A stretch of DNA of 64,000 bases. Origin: Tetradesmus obliquus. Its lineage: Eukaryota > Chlorophyta > Chlorophyceae > Sphaeropleales > Scenedesmaceae. The position numbers were made by a program, and so were the translations under genes. Within the stretch, counting starts at the first letter, position 1. The number at the start of each line of letters is the position of its first letter. The notes beneath the pieces were generated by a model that saw nothing but the letters and a program-made list of their open reading frames with translations, was not told where the DNA came from and made no database searches. Of the stretch, positions 32,264 to 43,812 are shown piece after piece. The stretch covers positions 1,178,001 to 1,242,000 of the forward strand of contig CP126193.1 of assembly GCA_030272155.1 (NCBI GenBank). The letters run 5' to 3'.

Positions 32264-35200
32264 GCAGCACGTTATGTACAGCAGCGCGTTATGCACAGCA
32301 GCAGTATCCTGCAAGATCGCGTGCACGTGCGCTGCTGCTGCTTTGTGCTTTGGTGTCCTTTTCTCGCTCTGAAACCCGTCACGTCCTAGATGGCGCGGGG
32401 TTCACGGCGCCACTGCTGCGTCGTGGCTTCAAAGTGGGTGCCTGATGCACTGCTGATGCCGATCTGAAATATATTATTCAATCTGTTAAATACGTCCCGC
32501 CGCAGATTCTGGGCCCTGTCAAGAAACTGCGTCGGCTGATGATGGGCTCCACCAACCTGACTGGTTGATGACGAACCAACATGTTATCGAATGTGTTGTT
32601 TGTATATGCTCATGTGCCGCAGGTGCTTGCGCCCGTCAAGACGCTGCGGCGGCTGATGATGGGCTCCACCAACCTGACCGGGACTGTGCCGTGCAGCCTG
32701 TTTGAGGATCACGCGCTGAAGACGCTCATGATCAGCATCAACCAGCTGGAGGGCAGCGTGCCTGCCTGCGTGCTGGCGGTGAGCAGACGGGGTGATTCAA
32801 ATGTTACTTCCTCTGGCATGTGCCGTCTTAGCTGATAGTGGTTATGTTCAACCAGCTGCGGGTTGCTCCGTGCCCGCCTGCTTGCTGGCGGTGAGTGACT
32901 ATCTGTTGCCTGCTTAGACACACAGTGACACGCAAACAATCTGCTGCCTGTTTACACACAGTGCACCATGCTACAGGAGGTTGACTTTGCATGCCCTGCA
33001 CCACAGATCACATTAAGCTACTGTGTAACAGCAGCACTCTTGTCAAGATTAAATCACATCACCCTTGCCACCGCATTGCTGCATGTCGTTGCAGAGCACT
33101 ACACTCGAGGAGCTCTACATGTCCCGCACCACCCTCAGCGGCGAGCTGCCAGACTCCTTCTCCCCTGACTCCCAGCTGCGCGTGTGGTACGCCATCAACA
33201 AGGACCCAGCCACAGGAGACATTGCAGGGCCTGGATTCACTGGCACCATACCCAGCAGTCTCAGCAATGCAGCAAATCTGGCTTTTGTGGAGCTGAGTCA
33301 TCATCAGCTGACGGGCGGCGTGCCGACGCTGCCGGCCAAGATCCGCATGTTTGAGTCGCAAAGCAACGCGCTGGATGGCACGATCGCATGTGAGTGGTGT
33401 GATCGTGGTGTTTGCAGCAGGGGTTGACAGCAGCTTGTGATGTGTCTGCCATGATCTAGACAGGCCATGCGACCACAAAACTCCCGCGCCGAAAAAATCA
33501 TTTGCTGGTCCTCAATGCGGGTCTTTGTGGGTCACCCTTGGCAGCAGCAACAGTGCCACACTCCACACCGCCGCCACCTCAATCCCTCCTCTTGACCTCA
33601 CCGCCTCTCCTGCTCCACCTCTCCTGCTGCACCCATCCCGCTGCATGCATACCAATAACAACTGTTGCACCTGCACACCGCAGCGCCACTGCCCAACGAG
33701 CTCGTGTACATCGACGTCATGAACAACAGCCTCACTGGCCCCCTGCCAGACTTCTCGGAGACCCCGGAGCTCACCCTCGCAGACTTTTCCGACAACATGC
33801 TCACTGGCTTCCTGCCTCCTAGCTTTGGTGCAGCCGCCAGCAACATGGTGTACCTGGATCTGAGCCAGAACAAGCTCAGCGGAGATATTAATCCTGGCAC
33901 GCTGTGGGAAAGGCTGCCGCAGCTGCAGTACTGCTTCCTGCAAGAGAATGCACTGGAGGGTGAGCCCTGAGCTGCTGTATGGATTGTTGACTTTTACTTG
34001 TTGGTGTGGTAGTAGCGGTCAAGACAAGCAGTGTACAGCAGCAGCAGCAGCAACAGCAATGAGTGGCAGAGTCAGGCAGCTGCACAGTAGAAGGTGACAG
34101 GTTCTACACATTTGTTTGGGCTGCCGCCAGTCATGCACAGCACACTTCTGCCGGCTGCACGGTGCGGCTGACGTATGCAGCGCACAGCAGCGGCAGCAGC
34201 AGGCTTGCCTACCCATCTGGACCCAGGTCGGGCGGCTGCTGACAACAACCCCTGCAACTTTCCTGCGACCTTCCTGCAACTTTCCTGCAACCGCACAGGC
34301 GTCGTTCCTGCAAGCCTGGCAGCCAACTCCAAGATGGTTGCGCTCAACCTGGCTTACAACAACCTGGAGGGAGACCTGGATGCATTTGCTAGCGCCATCA
34401 ACCCCCCTGCAACACAGTCACCACAGATGGGCCCTGCAGGCACACCCAAGCGCAAGCTGCAGCAGCAGCAGCAGATCGGCGCTGCAGCTGCTGGCCAGCC
34501 TGCGCACTCACTGGTTGCTAAGAAACTGTTTGGAAGCTATGAGGAGTACACTGCACCAAATCCTGCAGGCTGGCAGTTGGACCGCGAGTATGTTGCTGCG
34601 CTGGCAACACATACTGTTGATGCAGCACGCCGCCGGCTGCAGCAGGCAGCTGTGCAGGATACACCCGCGCCAGGCGGTGCCACTACGACTGTTGTCGCGC
34701 CACCAACAGCACCCGCTGCTGCTGCCACTGCAACCAAGCCCGGTCCTGCAGCTGCCACTACGCTGCCGACTACTGCTGCAGACCTGCCTGCCACCACAAC
34801 ACCTATCGCAGAGACCCCTGCCGAGCCGGCTGTGTCAGCTGTGGAGCCAGAACCCGCAGCAGCAGCAGATCCGGCTGCAGATCCCGCTGCACCTGCAGAG
34901 CCTGCAGCAGCAGCAGCTGAGGCTCCAATTACTCCCACAGGCAGGGCTGGTTCTGTGCCCACAGTACCAGGCGAGCAATCCGCTGTGCCGCTTGATCAGC
35001 AGGTGCCAGGGCAGGAGCAGCAGGTGCCAGATGTGGAGCCTGTGGACCCTGCGGCTATGCCAGATGCAGCAGCGCAGCAGCAGGAGCCTGCGGCAGAGGT
35101 GCCGGGCAGTGCAGCACAGCAGGGGCCAGACCCGGTGAGCCTGAATATGTTATGATGTTGCCATGATGTTTGAGGTGAATGGGATGTTTCTGTCTTGGAA

Positions 35201-36631
35201 GGAGGCCTGTGAAAGCCCTGTATAAGAGGAAGTGCATGGGTTGTGTCACTGCTAGTGTGTCACTGCTGTCAGCAGCAGTTGCACTGTGGCGATGGAGCAT
35301 GTTGCCATTGCGATCTCATGCTGTGTCGTTTGCTCCGCACCCATCAGGTAATGCCTGCACACACGATGCCGCGTCACGCCTGGCCAGCCTGCCCTCTCAC
35401 TCACTCGTCCGATGTATGCATCCAATGTTTACATTTGCTGCTGATCTGTGCATCTGTTTCACCCTGCAGGCGCCGGTGGGCGAGCAGCAGCAGAACGACA
35501 TCGGCTCCATGCAGATCCCCACCAGCTCCGCGCTTGCAGGAAACTCCTTCCTGTACCTCAACGTGAGCAACAACTGGATCAAGGGCGGCGTGCCGGAGGC
35601 TATGGGCGGCCTCGAGATGTTCAGATCACCCGCAAACAGCACGGACCCATACGATCTGTACGTCTTCAACCGCGGAGGCCCCGACAGGACATTGGACGTC
35701 ACCAATAACGCGATGTACGGCGAGTTCCCGATGTTTTTGATCAACCAGGCTCCGGATCTGCCAGACTCCTGCCTGTGCAACACGGACTTCAACGTGACTG
35801 CCGGCAACAACATCTTCTGCCCGACGAAGGCCACGCTGGGTGCAGCAAAGTTCAGCAAGCAGCAGCTGCAGCGGCTGGACGAGGCAAAGTACACCTGCCT
35901 CATGCCAGGTGCCAACGGCGCGGCGTCACCGGTGAGCCGTAACTGCTGCACAGCTTCTGCATCATCATAGCTGCTGGTTGCGGCTACAGTACTGCATGTC
36001 TCGTGATGGCTGCATCGTCAGCAGCTGCGGGGCGAGCTGCAGCAGCAAGGAAAAGTAGCAGCACCTTGCATCACGCCGTCTGCCGCCGTCACCACCAGTC
36101 GCCCTCTTCTTAGTCAATCTCATCAGACCATCACAGTAACCTCTATACTGCTCCTAACATTGTTACTTCTTGTTATGCCTCTTGCAGGTGTCCCTGTCTT
36201 CCTACCTCGGCAAGCCAGCCAACTGGCTCACCGCAATCCCCGCAGAGTCAACCCTACCCGAAAAGGCGCCCCGCGCCAGCCAGGTCAGCGCCCCAGCCGC
36301 CGCATCCCGCGGCGCTGGCGGCGGCAGCGGCAACCTCGGCGGCGGCGCGATTGCAGGCATCATCATTGCGGTGCTTGCAGGACTCGCAATTCTTGGATCC
36401 TTGGCCTACTTTGTAGGCTACAAGAAGTTCTACCAGGTGCATAAGGCCACAAGCTTTAAGCGTGGCGTGCTGCCTGATGGGCCGGCTTTCGAGGGAGCTG
36501 GCGCACCCGGGCCCTACCCTGCTGCAGCATATGGCGCGGGTGCTGGTGCTGGTGCCGCGGCTGGCAGTGCGGGCGGTGCTGTGAGTCCTGATATTGAGAT
36601 GCCTCCGCCGTCACGCTCAACTGGCTTGTAG
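29179..36631 (+). CDS. Single-pass leucine-rich-repeat membrane protein
   Basis: Exons: 29179-29462, 30203-30374, 31029-31150, 31723-31832, 32109-32221, 32623-32778, 33095-33389, 33684-33959, 34299-35134, 35470-35931, 36188-36631; 1089 residues, in frame. A signal peptide (AAIIAVGTLGLILQAQAQ) is followed by a beta-rich domain ending GQYTLVVQGMGG...KILLYLR, then a Cys-capped plant-type LRR region (LETLMLRYNDFSGD, KTLMISINQLEGSVP, NLAFVELSHHQLTGGVP, LVYIDVMNNSLTGPLP, MVYLDLSQNKLSGDI, MVALNLAYNNLEGDL). About 230 residues of Ala/Pro/Gln-rich sequence in exon 9 interrupt it before LYLNVSNNWIKGGVP. One membrane helix lies near 995-1020 (AIAGIIIAVLAGLAILG), with a short cytosolic Gly/Ala tail and no kinase. 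Probably a surface or wall-contact protein; ligand unknown. Confidence 0.9.
29975..30105 (+). repeat. Exon echoes: LRR exon 2 5' end copied in intron 1
   Basis: 30063-30105 has CGCAG then GCATGTGTACAACAAGAAGG, matching the exon 2 start (CTGCAG, GCGGCTGTACAACAAGAAGG). An older copy, CTGTACAACACGAAGCACGG, lies at 29975-30000. Confidence 0.8.
30375..30640 (+). repeat. Exon echoes: LRR exon 2 3' end copied twice in intron 2
   Basis: 30441-30520 and 30559-30640 each repeat the exon 2 end (QGMGG..TQ.I L.YLR) and its donor CGGGTAGGG. Linkers carry GGGTTTTAGTG.TTCTAGGG repeats. The last copy also has a CCTGCAG acceptor in front, but splicing it in (68 nt) would shift the frame. Confidence 0.88.
30813..30862 (+). 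repeat. Exon echo: LRR exon 3 5' end in intron 2
   Basis: About 48 bases around the acceptor (ACACCTGCTGCTCGCCTGCA, then GGTCCAGACGCC) match 31000-31049 exactly. The copy then runs into TAA. Confidence 0.9.
31262..31316 (+). repeat. Exon echo: LRR exon 3 3' end in intron 3
   Basis: CCCAAGCAGAAGGGGCCCAT and the following bases to the donor match 31108-31152 almost perfectly; the donor is GTAAGTG here and GTGAGTG in the real exon. Confidence 0.9.
31645..31701 (+). repeat. CTG run upstream of LRR exon 4 acceptor
   Basis: About eighteen CTG triplets that end about 20 nt before the acceptor at 31722. Confidence 0.85.
32498..32568 (+). repeat. Exon echo: LRR exon 6 5' end in intron 5
   Basis: CCGCAG acceptor and CTGATGATGGGCTCCACCAA match 32614-32685. 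The copy ends in TGATGA instead of continuing as exon. Confidence 0.9.
32845..32899 (+). repeat. Exon echo: LRR exon 6 3' end in intron 6
   Basis: ACCAGCTGCGGGTTGCTCCG and GCTTGCTGGCGGTGAGTG parallel the exon 6 end and donor at 32737-32785. Confidence 0.82.
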
Positions 36632-37852
36632 GCGTGCGTTGAGCCGTGGTGGTTATAGCTGGATGCAATAGGCGTCAAGTGCTGGTACTTTTCATCGGAG
36701 GCTTTGTGTGATGGCATTCGTGCCCCTGTGCGCTTGTGTTGTTAGGAGATGCGCAACTCAGCGCTTGTTCAGTGTGCATAGGTGTGCGGATGTATTTATT
36801 GTATCAGGGGTTACTTCCTCTAACTGTGATTATGTTGTCTAGGTCAATTTTGGAAGCTGCCTGTCTGAGGCAGCCTCTTGTGTATGTATTGGTGTTGACA
36901 ACAGTACTCGGCTTTGGATGCTTACGTGGAAGCATGACTGCATGCATGTTCTTGGGGTTCTAATCAGCCGTGTGTGGTTATCAACCTGCCAAAAAAAGTC
37001 ATGCACTGCCTTGCATGGCGCTGCCTGGACAGCAGTGCTTTTTGTTGTGTGCACCAGCGCTGGTAAAGCAGCAACAGGCAAGCGTGTGGCAGGCGGTGGC
37101 AATACAAACAAAAGCGTGTGGCAGCTTACGAGTGCCTCGGCAAGCAGCAGTGCCTTGCATGGAGTGGTGCACCGTACATTACGCATCGGCAGGTTTAAAT
37201 GTCCAGGGTTCCTTGTCTGGTGATTCTGTGCATAGACCTACACCTGCACACTTCATAGCAGATGGAGAGCATATGGGCATTTGTTGTGCGTATTTCGCAA
37301 CTGCGTACACCACATGTGTAGCAGTCGGCCTGCAGGACGGCTGTTGCTGATCTTGCTTTGCTGTGCGCTGCCAGCGGGTGTCAAACATACCATGCGCTGT
37401 GCGCTGAGTGCCAGGGACATCACACCTTTGAATCAGCTACTCCACTGCTGAATAGGCATGTGCTGTTCAGCATTCGCTGTTGCTCTGTAACCTTCTTGGC
37501 GTTTTGCTGGATCAAGCCCAGGGTTGTGTTCACCTCCATTGTGACATTGCAATGTGTGGTAACTGAAACTCTACTGCAACTCCTCACACAAGCCCATGTT
37601 TCCTTGTCTGATTTGTAACACCGTGTAGCACCGAGTTGACCACAACCCTAGGCTCAACCCTAAGGGTACTCGGTGCTGGCGACGTGGCAGCTTACCCTCG
37701 TACATCTACTCGAACTGGCAAGCAACTGATTGTGACACCGTTTTGGTATAGAGGCTGGACATGACGTGAACAACAGGCGACTTGCTGCAACTCAAATCCT
37801 CGGTAACATTTCGCCCCGTTTGTCGACGTTTTTGCTCACAGCAGAACTCGCC
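36632..37852. other. Intergenic, LRR gene to RluA-type gene
   Basis: Contains the LRR 3' UTR and the next promoter. A hairpin with arms AGCACCGAGT and ACTCGGTGCT lies at 37628-37676 around an AACCCTA-rich loop. No gene recognised. Confidence 0.45.
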
Positions 37853-39452
37853 ATGGCGAAAGGTATATACGTTGTTAAGGCTACCTCCGATCTGATTGCT
37901 GTTCATAAGCCGGCAGGTAACAGAAAGACCTGCTGCTGTGACTGCTGCTGCTGCTACTGCTGGTGCTGCTGCTGCTGGGCAGCATCATTGCCCAGAGTAC
38001 TGCTGCAGCCATTCCTGCAAGTTTGGAATCCCACCTTCAGCTTGAACGATGAATCGAGACCTCCACGTGGTTCTTTCCCATCGTTCTGCATTGCTGGGGA
38101 TGCAGGCGTGCCATTTCACTCAATGGGCAACCAGCAGGGCTTGCTAGCAGCCATCAGAGCCAACCCAGCATTCCTGCTGGACTCGTCTGCACCAGCAGCA
38201 CAGCAGCAGCAGCAGCAGCAGCAGCAGCTGGATGAGCAGCAGCGCTTGTTTGCAGTGCACCGTCTGGACACTGGCACCTCTGGCCTGGTGTGCTTTGCCA
38301 CAAGCGCTCATGTTGCGGGCTTGGTCGCCAAGGCCTTCAGGTGCGCTGCCAGCTGGGGTGCTGACTGCGCACGGCCCGGCCAAGCCTTCACAAGGCAACA
38401 TTGACGCCCGAATCGCTCTCAGGCTTACATTTCAAACCGCAAACTTTCTGTCAACAACACTGCTTGCCAGCGCTGGCTGCTGACTGCGCACGGGCCAGCC
38501 CAGCTTCCACATACAGCAGGCTATAAGGTCGCTGACCTGCAGACATTCGCACATGTCTGCTCATTTGTTTGCCAGCTGCCAACCACAGCAGACAGACAGG
38601 AGGGGGAAAAGCAGAAGCAATCAGGCAGCAAGCTGTGCTTTTCCAAGGTGCTGCTGGGCTGCTGCATTGCTGTGCTGCTGCAGGGAGCGCCGCGTGGCAA
38701 AGTACTACGTCGCCCTCTCAGCACGCAAGCCAGCACGCAAGCAGGGCAGCGTCACCGGTGACATGACACGAGGCCGCAGCTCTAGCTGGAAGCTTCTGCG
38801 CAGCAGCAGCGACCCCGCAGTTACACGCTTCCAAAGCTACAGCCTGGCCGCAGTGCAGCCGGGGCTGCGGCTGTTTTTGTTAAAGCCCGAGACAGGCCGC
38901 ACCCACCAGCTGCGGGTGGCAATGAAGAGCCTGGGTGCTTCAATACTTGGAGATCCGCTGTATGGGGCTGCGGCAGCAGCAGCGGAGCAGCAGCGCATGT
39001 ATCTGCATGCGGCAGCGCTGCGCGTGCAGTTGCCGGATGGCAGTTGGTTCCAAGCTGTGGATCGGCCGCCGCTTGCAAACGGGTTGTTTGGGCATCTGGC
39101 GGTGCAGGAGCTGTGTGGGCGGCTGCTGCCTGATGGGCTGGAGCAGGACTTGGGGCCTTGGTTTGAGGAGCATCCGCTGCTGGTGTCGCGGACAACGGTG
39201 AGCGGTCAAAGTCTTGGGTATCATACCCCAAAAAACAAAGCAAGCTGGCCAAACTGCTCGTCTCTCACTGAGAGCAGTTTGACCAGCTTGACTTGTTTTT
39301 TGACTATCTTTGTAAAGGATGCAGCATTTTTCAAGGTGTTGTCGGAATTCATAGCACTTGCCAGCGTGATGGCCTTCATGCAGCATCATGGCCTTCATAG
39401 GAGGGACTGCTGCAAGCTGCAGCCCTGGCTGCAGCACCTGGTAGGAAGCTAG
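37853..39452 (+). CDS. RluA-family RNA pseudouridine synthase
   Basis: Isomerises uridine to pseudouridine in rRNA or tRNA. Exons: 37853-37916, 38106-38340, 38684-39452; 355 residues as modelled. Motifs: LIAVHKPAGVPFHS, the catalytic motif HRLDTGTSGLV with Asp76, KYYVALSA, LKPETGRTHQLRVAMKSLG and ILGDPLYG. A nine-Gln run sits just before the catalytic motif. Homology ends near residue 270 (EEHPLLVSRTT). The remaining roughly 85 codons encode no known domain and include a 31-bp-arm hairpin, so a donor at 39198 (ACG/GTGAGC) leading to a very short last exon is a real alternative. Targeting is not evident. Confidence 0.87.
38347..38512 (+). repeat. Tandem copies inside RluA intron 2
   Basis: GCTGACTGCGCACGGCCCGG (38358-38377) recurs as GCTGACTGCGCACGGGCCAG (38479-38498). 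The first copy begins right after the exon 2 donor. Confidence 0.75.
39229..39302. repeat. Long inverted repeat (31-bp arms) at the 3' end of the RluA-type gene
   Basis: Arms 39229-39259 and 39272-39302 pair with about three mismatches around a 12-nt loop. Cores are CAAGCTGGCCAAACTGCTC and GAGCAGTTTGACCAGCTTG. Either a 3'-UTR stem or a foldback insertion. Confidence 0.88.
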
Positions 39453-39919
39453 CACTGAAGTGCGCTAGGGAAGGTCACTTCCTTCACATGTGGCAAGTTT
39501 CCTCTGATATTTGTTATACTTCATCTACATTTTATAGTTTTCAAACGGCCGCTTTACGTTCACCGACACACGGCGATTGTCCCCCCGGGGAGAGGAAGTC
39601 CTGTCTTTGAGCGTGCACGTGCTTGATTGTGCCGGGACAGCTTGTAAACCCAACTGTACTCAAATCGTTGTATTTTGAAGGGCTTGGGGCTGCTTTGTCG
39701 CTCCCACCCAGCTCGCACGCCGTGGGCATTGGGGACATAGACCAACGCGCCGGCCTTCGCCCAGCTCCTGCTCGGGTGCCTTGGTGCTTGTTCATCCAAC
39801 CATTGATCATTGTATTAATTCAAGCTCTATGCGGCGGCCCAGTTCTGTGATTCTCCTTCTTGGCTTGGGGCTGCTTTGAGGGGCTGGCTGTACAGTAGCA
39901 GCACCAGCAGCCCCGTGGG
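39453..39919. other. Intergenic, RluA-type gene to X1
   Basis: About 470 bp holding the X1 upstream region. Nothing distinctive seen. Confidence 0.45.
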
Positions 39920-41928
39920 ATGAAATCGAGATACTCGAGGCTTCACACCCTTTTCATCGTTATAGCATTGGCAAATGCTGTTTTGCACGTGGCTGCAAGG
40001 TGAGTGCTGCCTGCTGTAGCGCTTGGTTGCTCTGTTCACAGCTGCTGGGTCTGCCTGTGGGACGCAATAGACTCGATGCACTCACTAACAACTCTATTGG
40101 TGCACAGCAGTTCAGAAGGACTAAAATACACAACGAAATGCCTGCTTGTGCATGCTGCAGGCCATGGGCACACCTGCAGGGGCAGCCACACTGGAAGGAA
40201 CCAGCTATCAGAGCAGCAGCAGCAGCAGCAGCAGCAGCTGAAAGAGATGCAGCACTTCCTTGCCAGCTGCTCAGCATGGCAGTCGAGACAGCAGGCGCAG
40301 GCCAGCAAGCAGCAGCAGATCTGGCAAACTTGCCCCTAGCTGTGTGGCTTGGTGCAGGGAGGACAGCAGCTGACAGCCAACATGGGGTAGCAGGTGCTGC
40401 TCGCCGGCTCACTGCTGCCTCCCCAGCATCAGCAAGGGCAAAGCGGCAAGCACAACAAAGCAGCAGTAGAAGCAGCAAGCGCCTGGCTGCTCAGGCTGCT
40501 GCCAAAGCTTCCAACAGCAGTGCCGGAGCTAGCCCGCCGCCGCAGGCTGCAGCAAGCAGCGCTAGCCAGGAGTCAGCTGGTGCAGCAATGGATTGGATTG
40601 GGCAGATGTCGCAGTCAACTGTGGTGATTGCATCACCAGCGCGCCGCAGAATCTTCCCCTTGCAGTCAGCGGAGGGCGGCACTGTGCTGCTGGACTCCAC
40701 AGGCACCAAGGCGGAGCTCGGGGGCAGCATAAAGTCCTTCACATGGACCATCACAGGCACTGGGACAGACAACAAGGACTTCAAGCGCATAGTGGATGGC
40801 GCAAACGCCACCGTGCTGCTGCCAGCAGGCAGCTACAGCGTGTCACTGCTGGTGGCGACGCCGAGTGACACTGCGAGTGACAACGTGCCGCGGTTCACAG
40901 TTGCGGCATTTGTTGCGCCCAGCCCCTCGCCAAAAGCATCCCCACCAGCTAGGAACCCGAACGAAGGCGTGAAAGCAGTGGACCTCACTAAACCGCCAGC
41001 GTCGCCTTCGCCTGAACCGGCGCCGCCAGCCAGGAACCCCAATGAAGGCGTGAAAGCTGTGGACCTCACTAAACCGCCAGCTGCGGGTGACACCACACCT
41101 GACACACCGCCACCGCCACCTGGTGGTACAGACGTGCCGGCAGGCCCCCCTCCACCTGCCGACAAACCTCCATCAGCAACCCCACCAAGCACTGGTGGCA
41201 CACCTAGCCCTGCCAGACCAGCGAATCCACCGGCTGGCAGCACCCCTACGCCGACACCGACACAGCCACCTGCAGCGGGTGACACACGACCGCCACCGGG
41301 TGACACTGGTGGTGCGGGTGACACTGGTGGCAGTGGCGGCAGCAGCGGCAGTGGCGGCAGCGGTGGTACTGGTGGCAACAGTGTCAACGGCGGCAGTGGC
41401 GGCAGCAGCGGCAGTGGCAGTGGCAGTGGTGACACAGGAGACACAGCAGCAGGCACAGATGCCACACCACCTCCACCTGCGGATACACCGGTGAGTGAAG
41501 GATGGATGTGGGCTCCTGCTGCTGAGCCCGACTGTGCAGACAAATGAGGCTGCTACGTAGCCACATGAATGTTGTGATGCAATAGCAACTCACGTGACCT
41601 GCTTGCACACCAGCAGCTGATTTGTTGGCATGGTGCCTTGTGAGTGTGTGCACAGGCACCTGCAACACTGCTATTGTGGGGCTTGTGCCCAGCAGAACCA
41701 GGCATTAGCAACCCATGGATTGTGCTGCACACTGCGTAAAAGCAAAGATTAGTGCAATGTTTGCTGCTGTTGCCTCCTACCAGGAGCCACCGCCTGAGCC
41801 AGCGCCTGAACCCCCTGCAGCAACACCCCAACAACAGTGCTTGCTGCTGCTGCTGCCTCCTACAGGAACCACCGCCTGAGGCGCCTGAACCCCTGCAGCA
41901 ACACCCAAACAACAGTGCTTGCTGCCAC

Positions 41929-41968
<40 letters not shown>

Positions 41969-42541
41969 TACAGGAACCACCGCCTGAGCCAGCGCCTGAG
42001 CCCCCTGCGGCAACACCCCCTGCTCCTCCTCCTGCCAGGCCACCCCCAGCCCCAGCACCCGCCCCAACCCCGCAGGAGCCACCACCAGCACCAGTGACAC
42101 CTCCACCCACTCCAGTTACACCACCGCCAGTGCCGGTTACACCTCCACCAGCACCGGTTACACCTCCGCCAACACCGATTACACCACCGCCAGCGCCGGT
42201 TACACCACCTCCTGCACAGCCGCCTCCTGCCACCCCTCCTGCTCCAAGTGAGCCGCAGTGCTTGGCCAAGGTGCGTACATACGTGGCAATTGGCGTCCCA
42301 ACAGGCCACACCGCAGCAACTGCACAAGCATGTTCTAGCCGCTAGTTGTGAGGCGCACTAGCAGGTGTTTACTGGCTTTGCGTCCGCAGTGCTCAAGACT
42401 TGTTTTGCACCATTTGCTGCACATATAAGGCTTGCAAGTGGCTTTTGGATGGCAGCTGCGGGTGCTGGTGCTCAGCAGCAATCGGACTGCTGCAATGTGT
42501 GCCGTCTGGCCTGGTGTTGTCTTGCAATTCTAAACAACACA

Positions 42542-42585
<44 letters not shown>

Positions 42586-43723
42586 CTGCCACTGCTGACA
42601 CGTTTAACGCCGGACGACAGGACATGGGAGACATACGCTCGGATCCGGATGCATGTGAGTATGCTACGCGGCTGATGCAGGCAGCAGCTGCCGCAATCAA
42701 ATGTGCAAGCTTTACCACCACAGCTCAGCTCATGTGTGCTGACTCATGTCTGCTAGCTCTTTTTGTGTGCGCTTTCCGCAAGTACCTGTCGTGGTGTCTC
42801 TGCAGGGGATGAAATGAAGGCCTGCTGCGATGACATGAAATCCGAGCCAGCTGCTGTAGAGCCAGAGTGCAACAGCCTGCCTCCCCGCCCAGCTGCTGCT
42901 GCTGCTGCTCCACCCCCAGCAGCAGCAGCACAGCCGCCAGCCCCTACCCCGGATGCTGCTGACGACATGAGCTGCAACAAAGCGGTACGGGCAGCGGCAG
43001 AGCAGCTTATAAACTAAAGATTTTATGGTGCTTGGCAGCATTTGCATGCAGCAATGCTTCACGCATTGCTAGGCAGGCAGCTGGTACCCGCAGCACACAA
43101 GCTAGTCAGGGCAATCTGTTCAGCGCGAAGAATGCTTTGTGAAGAGCCAGTTTCCTGGCAGTTGGTGGCAGCATATTCTGCTAAGAGATGACCTGAGGCT
43201 AGGTTGCATTAAAGACATCTCAGGCGTGCCGCTGTTTGGAACTGCAGCCTTACCAACAGGCAACACCGCTGCTGCCATGCTGTGTGCTTGCAGGATTATG
43301 GGGACCTCAGTGACCCTGACTTTTGGTAAGTTGCTAGACACCGTGTGTCTGTTGTGATGCATTTTCTGCAATGTTATGCTTCATGTACGTGCAAAATGCA
43401 GCAGGGTGATTTTGGAGTGTTTGTTGTGTTTGACGTGACACATAAGATCGGCGGAGATTTGCAGGCTTTCAAAACACACGGTCGTTGGTCAAGAAAGCAT
43501 GCTCGCAAAGGCACCCCAAAGTTATCTTTGAGCTTCGAAGGCTTGTACCACGTCAACATTTGCACACTGCACCTGTGTCTGTGAAGGCATGCCCTGACAG
43601 TACCATCACTGCTGCCGCCGCTGCTGCTGCAGGCAGGGTTTCAGCGACTGTTGCGCAGAACAGAAGGCTGCAGGCAGGACCCCTCCTGACTGCAGCAGCA
43701 TTCCGCCAAAGCCCGCAGGCTGA
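39920..43723 (+). CDS. X1: secreted Pro-rich protein with PKD-like domain and two W-CC-C modules
   Basis: Exons: 39920-39999, 40161-41490, 41974-42270, 42621-42654, 42806-42984, 43294-43325, 43633-43723; 680 residues, in frame. Exon 1 is a signal peptide (MKSRYSRLHTLFIVIALANA). Exon 2 has an Ala/Ser-rich part, a PKD/Ig-like beta domain at about 176-265 (GGTVLLDSTGT, SFTWTITGTG, LLPAGSYSVSLLV), then Pro/Thr/Gly-rich sequence. Exon 3 encodes PPP.PVTPPP repeats, likely hydroxyproline glycomodules. The end carries two copies of an unrecognised module: about 570-605 (DPDAWDEMKACCDDMK, PECNSLPPRP) and about 641-678 (DPDFWQGFSDCCAEQK, PDCSSIPPKP). Each module is split by an intron inside the Trp codon. 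Extracellular or wall location is inferred. Paralogous to X2 at 48968-52502. Confidence 0.85.
41770..41930 (+). repeat. Exon echoes: X1 exon 3 5' end copied twice in intron 2
   Basis: Acceptor-like CCTACCAG or CCTACAG plus GAGCCACCGCCTGAGCCAGC-type sequence occurs at 41770-41840 and 41848-41930, then in the real exon at 41964. The first two run into CTG tracts without a donor. Confidence 0.85.
42542..42583 (+). repeat. CTG run in X1 intron 3
   Basis: Fourteen CTG triplets ending about 37 nt before the exon 4 acceptor. Confidence 0.9.
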
Positions 43724-43735
43724 GACGTTGCTGAC

Positions 43736-43812
43736 ATAATTCGGTGACACAATTCAATGGCGTTGATGCTATGGCTTGATGGGTAACATGATGATGATGA
43801 TAATTCGGTGAC
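43736..43812 (-). mobile_element. Micro-retroposon copy 1 (51 bp) with 13-bp target duplications
   Basis: ATAATTCGGTGAC at 43736-43748 is repeated at 43800-43812 and encloses 51 bp. Read on the plus strand the insert has ATGGCGTTGATGCTATGGCT then TGATGGG and an (ATG)n end. On the minus strand it matches the copies at 47997-48047 and 57858-57901. It lies 13 bp after the X1 stop, in the 3' UTR. Confidence 0.82.

Noticed and set aside
37628..37676. AACCCTA-containing hairpin as an internal telomeric repeat or terminator
   Set aside because: Only one or two telomere-like units, and simple hairpins are not terminators in nuclear genes.
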